From Micromonospora rubida (GTDB taxonomy: Bacteria; Actinomycetota; Actinomycetes; Mycobacteriales; Micromonosporaceae): a DNA stretch of 64,000 nt. Under the pieces are notes generated by a model. It was given only the letters and a program-made list of their open reading frames with translations. It was not told the DNA's origin and did not search any database. Below, in pieces: positions 59,048 to 64,000 of this stretch (positions are counted from its first letter, which is position 1; every line of letters begins with the position of its first letter). Where the stretch lies: NCBI RefSeq assembly GCF_009908295.1, contig NZ_JAAALO010000004.1:728629-792628 (forward strand), written 5' to 3'. A program made the translations under genes and the position numbers.

Positions 59048-59230
59048 TCAGAACTGCCGCCCGTTGGAGGGGCGGCCGGCCGCGTCGCGTGGGGGGACCG
59101 TCCGCGGGTCGTCGGAGGTGCGGGCCTGCGCCGCCTCGTCCGCCCAGTCCCGGCCGCGTTCGGCGTCCCGTTCCCGTCCTTCGTCCCGCTCGGCGGTCTG
59201 CTGCCTGGACCTGTCCTGCTGTCGGGCCAT
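59048..59230 (-). CDS. Small hydrophilic protein
   Basis: A 60-residue, highly charged, probably disordered protein (DRSRQQTAERDEGRERDAER, then RGRDWADEAAQARTSDD). It has no known domain. GCGAGGATCGTC precedes ATG 59230, a clear ribosome binding site that argues it is real. It lies downstream of the thioredoxin gene on the same strand. Confidence 0.6.
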   Translation of the reverse strand: MARQQDRSRQQTAERDEGRERDAERGRDWADEAAQARTSDDPRTVPPRDAAGRPSNGRQF

Positions 59231-59328
59231 GACGATCCTCGCGATCCGTCGGGGCGCGGCTGCGCCGGTGCTGCGGTCACCCCGGGCCTTCCCGGTCGGC
59301 CGAAGCGCAAACGACGGCAGCGCGGCGC

Positions 59329-59676
59329 TCACTGCTCCAGGTGACGGGCGAAGCTGAGCCGCAGGTGGTTCTTCGGTCGGGCCCCGACGGTCGAGCCGAC
59401 CACCTCGCCGCCCCGGAACACCAGCAGGGTCGGCATCGACATCACCCCGTACGCCCTGGTGGTCGCCGGGTTCTCGTCCGTGTTGACGGTGACCACGCGC
59501 AGCCGGTCCCCGAACTCCCCGGCCAGCTCGGCGAGGCTCCGCGAGACCGCCAGGCAGGGCGGGCACCACTCGGCCCAGAAGTCGACGACCACGGGCCGGT
59601 CGGCGGCCAGCACCGTCTCGGCGAACGTGGCATCGGTGACGGCGGTCAGCGGGGAAGTCCCCGTTTCCTGAAGCAT
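59329..59676 (-). CDS. Thioredoxin
   Basis: A 115-residue thioredoxin with the active site WAEWCPPCLAVS (Cys38, Cys41). The centre is CPPC rather than the usual CGPC, which tends to change redox potential. MSMPTLLVFRGGEVV carries the cis-Pro. GGGAGGAAAC precedes ATG 59676. It overlaps the upstream MerR gene by 31 bp, so it is the likely regulated output of that regulator. Confidence 0.94.
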   Translation of the reverse strand: MLQETGTSPLTAVTDATFAETVLAADRPVVVDFWAEWCPPCLAVSRSLAELAGEFGDRLRVVTVNTDENPATTRAYGVMSMPTLLVFRGGEVVGSTVGARPKNHLRLSFARHLEQ

Positions 59677-60038
59677 GTTTCCTCCCGGTACGCGATGGCC
59701 TGGGTGAGCTGGTCGTGCAACTGCCGCCGTACCGCGCCCAGCCGGTCGAGGTAGGCATCCACCTCGGCGAGCTTGCGACGCAGCACGGCCACGGAGTCCG
59801 GGCAGACGTCGCCGGAGGAGTGGCCGGCCCGCAGGCAGGCCACGAACGGCCGGATGTCGTCCAGGCCGAACCCCACGGCCAGCAGGGCACGGATCTCGTG
59901 CACCACCCGCAGCTCCGCCTCGTCGTAGACGCGGTAGCCGTTGGCCGAGCGCTCGGGCCGGACCAGCCCCTGCGTCTCGTAGTACCGCAGCGTCCGGGTG
60001 CTCGTACCGGCGCGTTCCGCCAGTTCGCCGATCCGCAT
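59646..60038 (-). CDS. MerR-family regulator of a thioredoxin
   Basis: A 130-residue MerR protein: MRIGELAERAGTSTRTLRYY, ETQGLVRPERSANGYRVYDE, then a coiled dimerisation helix (VLRRKLAEVDAYLDRLGAVR) and VCPDS. The few Cys residues (CLRAG, VCPDS, ETCF) could sense thiol-reactive signals; there is no SoxR-type 2Fe-2S cluster motif. GAAGGAGGG precedes ATG 60038. It overlaps the thioredoxin gene and has a dyad operator upstream. Confidence 0.92.
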   Translation of the reverse strand: MRIGELAERAGTSTRTLRYYETQGLVRPERSANGYRVYDEAELRVVHEIRALLAVGFGLDDIRPFVACLRAGHSSGDVCPDSVAVLRRKLAEVDAYLDRLGAVRRQLHDQLTQAIAYREETCFRKRGLPR

Positions 60039-60075
60039 CCGACCCTCCTTCGCCCGCCCTGTCCGTCACGCTAGA

Positions 60076-60095
60076 CCTTGTCGCCGGTGTCAAGG
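60076..60095. promoter_or_regulatory. Likely MerR operator/promoter
   Basis: CCTTG (60076-60080) and CAAGG (60091-60095) form a dyad around a 10-nt centre, 38 nt upstream of the merR ATG. On the minus strand it contains TTGACA as a -35 box. This matches the usual MerR arrangement in which the dyad lies inside an over-long promoter spacer. Confidence 0.6.
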
Positions 60096-60161
60096 CAACG
60101 ACGAATTCCGGCCGCCGGGGTGGGTAACCGGGCGGGACGAGGAACGGGAAGGGGTGGGCGG

Positions 60162-60845
60162 ATGGCGGCGCGCGGAAAGGCTGGTACGACGACCCGGGGC
60201 GGCGAGGTCACGATCCCGGTGGGGGACGCCGGGCTGCCGGCCGACGTGCTGGTCCCGGACGGGGCGGTCGGGGTGGTGCTCTTCGCGCACGGCAGCGGCA
60301 GCTCGCGGCACAGCCCCCGGAACACGGCCGTCGCGGGCGTGCTGCGCGAGCGGACGCTCGGCACGGTGCTGGTCGACCTGCTCACCCCGGAGGAGGACCG
60401 GGTCGACGCCCGGACGGCCGAGCTGCGCTTCGACATCGGGCTGCTCGCCGACCGGTTGGCCGCGATCGTGGACTGGATGGCAGACGATCCGGCCCTGAGC
60501 CGGCTGCCGGTGGGCCTGTTCGGGGCGAGCACCGGCGCCGCCGCCGCACTGGTGGCCGCGGCGGCCCGGCCCGAGCGGGTCCGGGCGGTGGTGTCCCGGG
60601 GCGGCCGGCCCGACCTGGCCGGTCCCGCCCTGTCCCGGGTGCACGCCCCGACGCTGCTGCTGGTCGGCGGCCTGGACGAGCAGGTGATCGCGCTGAACGA
60701 GGAGGCGGCAGCCGACCTCGGCGAGGTGGCCGAGCTGCGGGTGGTGCCCGGCGCGACCCACCTGTTCGAGGAACCGGGCACGCTGGAGCAGGTCGCCGAC
60801 GCGGCGGCGGGCTGGTTCGCCGCCCACCTGCGCGCCGGGGCCTGA
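60162..60845 (+). CDS. Alpha/beta hydrolase (dienelactone hydrolase-like)
   Basis: A 227-residue alpha/beta hydrolase: VVLFAHGSGSSRHSPRNTAV (oxyanion region), GLFGASTGAAAALVAAA (nucleophile Ser), LLLVGGLDEQVIALNEEAAA (Asp) and VPGATHLFEEPGTLEQV (His). The triad is complete. The substrate is unknown. GGAAGGGG precedes ATG 60162. It converges with the AI-2E-type transporter, with 1 nt between stops. Confidence 0.88.
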   Translation: MAARGKAGTTTRGGEVTIPVGDAGLPADVLVPDGAVGVVLFAHGSGSSRHSPRNTAVAGVLRERTLGTVLVDLLTPEEDRVDARTAELRFDIGLLADRLAAIVDWMADDPALSRLPVGLFGASTGAAAALVAAAARPERVRAVVSRGGRPDLAGPALSRVHAPTLLLVGGLDEQVIALNEEAAADLGEVAELRVVPGATHLFEEPGTLEQVADAAAGWFAAHLRAGA

Positions 60846-60846
60846 C

Positions 60847-62103
60847 TCAGTCGGTGGTGGTGGATCGCCCGGCGGCGTCCTGCCGGTGTCGCTGCACGGT
60901 GTCGATCACCCGGTACGCGACCGCGGTGATCGGCACCGAGACGAACGCCCCGGCGATCCCGGCGATCAGCGTGCCGGCCGTCACCGCCACCAGGATCACC
61001 GCCGGGTGCAGTTTGACCTGACGCTTCATCACCAGCGGCTCCAGCAGGTTCCCCTCGATCTGCTGCACGGCGACCACGGCGGCCAGGGCGAGTAGGGCGA
61101 CGGTGGGCCCCTTGGCGGCGAGGGCCACCAGCACCGCCACCGCCCCGGCCACGGTGGCCCCGATGATCGGCACGAACCCGCCGAGGAAGGTGATCAGGGC
61201 CAGCGGCAGGGCGAGTGGCACCCGAAGCAGCATCAGGGACACGCCGATCCCGATCGCGTCGATCGCCGCGATCAACATCGTCCCCCGGCTGTACGCCCCG
61301 AGCGTCCGCCAGCCCACCCGGCCGGCCTCGGCGGTGACGTCCCGGTTCGGCCCGGTCATCCGGCGCAGCACCCAGTGCCACATCGTCCGGCCGTCCTTGA
61401 GCAGGAAGAACAGCAACACCAGGGAGAGCAGGACCGAGCCGAAGATCTCGGTGACCGTCCGGGCCCCGCCGACCGGGTCGGGGGCGGTGCCGCCCAGCCC
61501 GTCCCGGGCCTGCTGGACCAGCTTGTCGAGCTGGGCATCGGTGACCGGGAGCGTGGAGGTGACGAAGTCCCGGCTCCGCTGGAGGCCCTGGTCGAGTTCC
61601 TGGGTCAGCTCGCCGAACTGGCTCGCCGTCAGGTTCCACACCAGCACCCCGACGCCGACCAGGACGCCCAGCAGGAACAGCACGGTGAGCAGGGCGGCCA
61701 GCGCCGCCGGCAGCCGGAGCCGGCGCAGCAGGAGCAGCACCGGGTCGAGCAGCGCGGTGAGGAAGAAGGTCACGGCCAGCGCGATGGCCAACGGCGCCAG
61801 CAGCACGGCGATCTTCCCGACCAGGTACAGCCCGGCGACGACCACCACCAGGCAGGCGCTCCACAGCACCGCCGAGCGGACCAGCCAGGGCAGCCCGGCC
61901 CACGCCTGCCGCGTTCCCGCCCCGGCCTTTGGCGCGACCGTCCCGGCAGCCCCGGCAGTCTCGGCCGTCCCGGTACCCGGCGCGACCGTGCCGGCAGCCT
62001 CGGCAATCCCGGCAGTTCCGGTCACCGTAGGCCCCGGACGCGCCGTGGGGTTCCCGTCGTCCGTCGTCCCCTCGGGCGTCCGCCCGGCACCGTCCTCGAC
62101 CAC
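60847..62103 (-). CDS. AI-2E family transporter
   Basis: A 418-residue membrane protein of the AI-2 exporter/TqsA superfamily. A disordered Gly/Thr/Ala-rich N-terminus of about 60 residues precedes eight or so helices, with FFLLKDGRTMWHWVLRRM, ALITFLGGFVPIIGATVAGA and the family stretch QQIEGNLLEPLVMKRQVKLH. Members are proposed to export AI-2 or act as cation/proton antiporters; the role here is open. GAGGAGGACC precedes GTG 62103. Confidence 0.9.
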   Translation of the reverse strand: MVEDGAGRTPEGTTDDGNPTARPGPTVTGTAGIAEAAGTVAPGTGTAETAGAAGTVAPKAGAGTRQAWAGLPWLVRSAVLWSACLVVVVAGLYLVGKIAVLLAPLAIALAVTFFLTALLDPVLLLLRRLRLPAALAALLTVLFLLGVLVGVGVLVWNLTASQFGELTQELDQGLQRSRDFVTSTLPVTDAQLDKLVQQARDGLGGTAPDPVGGARTVTEIFGSVLLSLVLLFFLLKDGRTMWHWVLRRMTGPNRDVTAEAGRVGWRTLGAYSRGTMLIAAIDAIGIGVSLMLLRVPLALPLALITFLGGFVPIIGATVAGAVAVLVALAAKGPTVALLALAAVVAVQQIEGNLLEPLVMKRQVKLHPAVILVAVTAGTLIAGIAGAFVSVPITAVAYRVIDTVQRHRQDAAGRSTTTD

Positions 62104-62283
62104 GTCGGTCCTCCTCGGTCTCGGCGACGTCCCTACCCGTCCGGCAGCTCCCCGACACCCCAACGTCCGCGCTCGGATCCCGACGGTGTCGCCTCCGGCG
62201 GGTCGGTATCCGGCCGGGCGGCGCCGGTTTGCGGCCGGCGGCCCGGGGAAGCCTCCGCGAGGACCGAGTGGAGGGGGAACGAC

Positions 62284-62469
62284 GTGAGCAACTCTATGGG
62301 CAAGGCCAAGGCCCTGGTCGACAAGCACGAGAAGCAGGTCGACCAGGGCCTCGACCAGGCCGGCGACCAGGCCGACCAGCGCACCGGCGGAAAGTACGAC
62401 AAGCAGATCGACAAGGGCGTCGACGCCGCCCAGCGGCGCACTGGAGAGGGCGACACCTCACCACGCTGA
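62284..62469 (+). CDS. MT0933-type antitoxin-like small protein (orphan)
   Basis: A 61-residue, highly charged helical protein: GKAKALVDKHEKQVDQGLDQ, AGDQADQRTGGKYDKQIDKG. This is the pattern of the Rv0909/MT0933 antitoxin family. In mycobacteria the cognate toxin gene follows directly; here a terminator and a P450 gene follow, so it is an orphan. GGAGGGGG precedes GTG 62284. Confidence 0.82.
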   Translation: MSNSMGKAKALVDKHEKQVDQGLDQAGDQADQRTGGKYDKQIDKGVDAAQRRTGEGDTSPR

Positions 62470-62510
62470 CCGACGCCGGTCGCGGCCCGAGCGCCCGCGC
62501 CCAGCGCTGC

Positions 62511-62547
62511 CTTCCGGGGCCGCCGTTGCCGACGGCGGCCCCGGAAG
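62511..62547 (+). terminator. 16-bp stem terminator
   Basis: CTTCCGGGGCCGCCGT (62511-62526) and ACGGCGGCCCCGGAAG (62532-62547) are perfect complements around a 5-nt loop, 42 nt after the small antitoxin-like gene. Confidence 0.85.
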
Positions 62548-62735
62548 TGACGTTTCCGCCCACCGCCGGCCGGTCCGGGCGGCCTTCACCCCTTCAGGGT
62601 ACGAATCCATCCCGGCCACTGGCCGAGGATCGACCTCTCTCGCTACCATCCGCATTCGGGGCATGACTCACCGTGGAGTCGCGCCCAGCGGTCGGCGGCC
62701 CGACGGCGGGGCCGTGGAGGAGAGGAAGTCATCCG

Positions 62736-63938
62736 GTGGCCGACACATCCGAGGCGACGATCGAGCGCTACCCGTTCAGTGATCCCGACCGGCTCAATCT
62801 CGACCCGCGTTACGCCCTGCTGCGCCGCGACGAGCCGCTGATCCGGGTGCGGCTTCCCTACGGGGAGCCGGCGTGGCTGGCCACCCGCCACGCCGACGTG
62901 CGTACGGTGCTCGGCGACGCCCGCTTCAGCCGGGCGGCGGCCGTCGGCCGGGACGAGCCCCGCAACAGCCCTCGCCAGATCCAGGGCGGCATCCTGACCA
63001 TGGACCCGCCCGACCACACCCGGCTGCGTCGACTCGTCGCCCGGGCCTTCACGGCGCGCCGGGTCGAGGAGCTGCGCCCGCGCACCCGGCAGGTCGCCGA
63101 CGAGCTGGTCGACGGCCTGCTCGCCGCCGGGCCGCCGGCCGACCTGGTGGCCCACCTGGCCACCCCGCTGCCGATCCGGGTCATCTGTGACCTGCTCGGC
63201 GTGCCGGTCGCCGACCAGGACAAGTTCCACACCTGGTCGGAGGCGATCGTCTCGACCACCGCGCTGAGCGTCGAGCAGGCCCAGCGGTACATCGACAACC
63301 TGTTCGCGTACATGGGCGGGCTGATCGCGCAGCGCCGCCAGGAGCCCACGGACGACCTGATCGGGGCTATGGTCCGGGCCCGCGACGCCGACGACCGGCT
63401 CAGCGAGGAGGAGGTGGTGCAGCTCGCCGCGGGGCTGCTCGCCGCCGGCCACGAGACCACCGTCACCCAGATCCCCAACTTCGTGTACGTGCTGCTGAAC
63501 CATCCCGACGAGTGGGCCCGGCTGCGGGCGGACCGGAGCCTGGTGCCGCACGCCGTCGAGGAGCTGATGCGGTTCGTCCCACTCGGCGTGACCGCCGCCT
63601 TCGCCCGCTACGCCAAGGAGGACGTCGAGATCGGCGGGGTGCTGGTCCACGCCGGTGAGCCGGTCCTCGTGTCGATCCCGTCGGCCAACCGCGACGAGAC
63701 CGTCTTCCCGGACGCCGACCGGCTCGACCTGGGCCGGGAGATCAACCCGCACCTGGGCTTCGGGCACGGAGTGCACCACTGCGTCGGCGCGCAGCTCGCC
63801 CGGATGGAGCTACAGGTGGTGCTGGACGTCCTGCTCGACCGGGCCCCGGGGCTGCGGCTGGCGGTGCCCGAGGCGGAGCTGCCCTGGAAGAGCGGCCTGC
63901 TGGTGCGCGGCCTGACCGCGATGCCGGTGGCCTGGTGA
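62736..63938 (+). CDS. Cytochrome P450
   Basis: A 400-residue bacterial P450. The I-helix motif is AGHETT (near 237), ExxR is in EELMRFVPL (near 274) and the heme loop is FGHGVHHCVGAQLARME (Cys near 348). DPPDHTRLRRLVARAFTARR is the usual C-helix region. It resembles the CYP105/CYP107-type hydroxylases of secondary metabolism; the substrate is unknown. GGAGGAGAGGAAG precedes GTG 62736. A further gene starts 16 nt after the stop. Confidence 0.94.
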   Translation: MADTSEATIERYPFSDPDRLNLDPRYALLRRDEPLIRVRLPYGEPAWLATRHADVRTVLGDARFSRAAAVGRDEPRNSPRQIQGGILTMDPPDHTRLRRLVARAFTARRVEELRPRTRQVADELVDGLLAAGPPADLVAHLATPLPIRVICDLLGVPVADQDKFHTWSEAIVSTTALSVEQAQRYIDNLFAYMGGLIAQRRQEPTDDLIGAMVRARDADDRLSEEEVVQLAAGLLAAGHETTVTQIPNFVYVLLNHPDEWARLRADRSLVPHAVEELMRFVPLGVTAAFARYAKEDVEIGGVLVHAGEPVLVSIPSANRDETVFPDADRLDLGREINPHLGFGHGVHHCVGAQLARMELQVVLDVLLDRAPGLRLAVPEAELPWKSGLLVRGLTAMPVAW

Positions 63939-63954
63939 CGGGAAGGGGAGCCAG

Positions 63955-64000
63955 GTGAACGCGGAGGAGAAGACGACCGGCTCCGGGTGGCGGTTGCACG
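63955..64000 (+). CDS. Start of a gene following the P450 (3' end outside window)
   Basis: GTG 63955 preceded by GGAAGGGGAG opens a frame reading VNAEEKTTGSGWRLH before the window ends. The position directly behind a P450 and the WRLH beginning fit a small ferredoxin that donates electrons to it. Only 15 residues are visible, so this is inference. Confidence 0.45.
   Translation, partial: MNAEEKTTGSGWRLH

Noticed and set aside
59646..60038. SoxR
   Set aside because: The regulator lacks the C-x2-C-x-C-x5-C iron-sulfur motif of SoxR.

Overview
The window is high-GC DNA with frequent GTG starts, ATGA/GTGA stop-start overlaps and dense short operons. It looks like the chromosome of a filamentous actinomycete, most likely Micromonospora or a relative. 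Supporting genes are SepH (actinobacterial division), a Scr1-like XRE regulator with a DUF397 partner, DUF3027 and DUF2530 proteins, an XPB-type helicase with its helicase-associated partner, and futalosine-pathway menaquinone genes (mqnD, mqnB). The genus is an inference from gene content, not from a marker gene.

Layout. 1-2.5 kb: end of a membrane-anchored protein, a gene-poor kilobase with G-rich repeats and a two-repeat type I-E-like CRISPR relic, a DivIVA-domain/small-protein pair and a GntR regulator. 2.6-6.0 kb: TIGR03089 protein, GNAT acetyltransferase, and a divergent AhpD-like/ECF41 sigma pair whose own promoters are visible. 6.0-8.1 kb: two unrelated HicA/HicB toxin-antitoxin systems sitting among broken copies of the 3' end of the neighbouring helicase gene. 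8.1-13.7 kb: XPB helicase, L,D-transpeptidase lipoprotein, small membrane protein, helicase-associated protein. 13.7-22.6 kb: HAD phosphatase, cold-shock protein, MqnD, XRE regulator, MqnB, MFS protein, DUF3027, DUF2530, purine-type permease. 22.7-36.1 kb: MarR/MFS pair, ThpR, aldo-keto reductase, SepH, SerC, citrate synthase, PdxH/MFS, epimerase, nitroreductase, DUF4230, PspC. The order helicase - csp - MFS - MarR - sepH - serC - citrate synthase recalls the Rv0861c-Rv0889c stretch of Mycobacterium tuberculosis (from memory).

36.4-45.1 kb: L-serine dehydratase, then a wall-polymer operon (ABC permease and ATPase, a CDP-alcohol phosphotransferase fusion, a GT2-TagF fusion), followed by a solo sugar-type ABC ATPase. 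45.1-49.9 kb: a membrane protein, a cluster of decayed IS481-type sequences, a membrane Ser/Thr kinase with a lectin tail, and a truncated ECF sigma gene. 49.9-55.2 kb: two-component system with a divergent ABC exporter, then a small zinc-motif protein and the Scr1/DUF397 pair. 55.3-64.0 kb: hotdog protein, beta-phosphoglucomutase/GH65 phosphorylase operon, MerR-thioredoxin operon, hydrolase, AI-2E-type transporter, an orphan MT0933-type antitoxin, a cytochrome P450 and the start of its likely electron-transfer partner.

The most unusual part is 6.0-8.1 kb, where toxin-antitoxin units and pieces of the helicase gene have accumulated at the helicase 3' end. Other notable points are the textbook ECF41 promoters, a duplicated stop-start junction that creates an 11-codon ORF inside the wall-polymer operon, and a recurring TANNNT-N6/7-start pattern that suggests many leaderless mRNAs.
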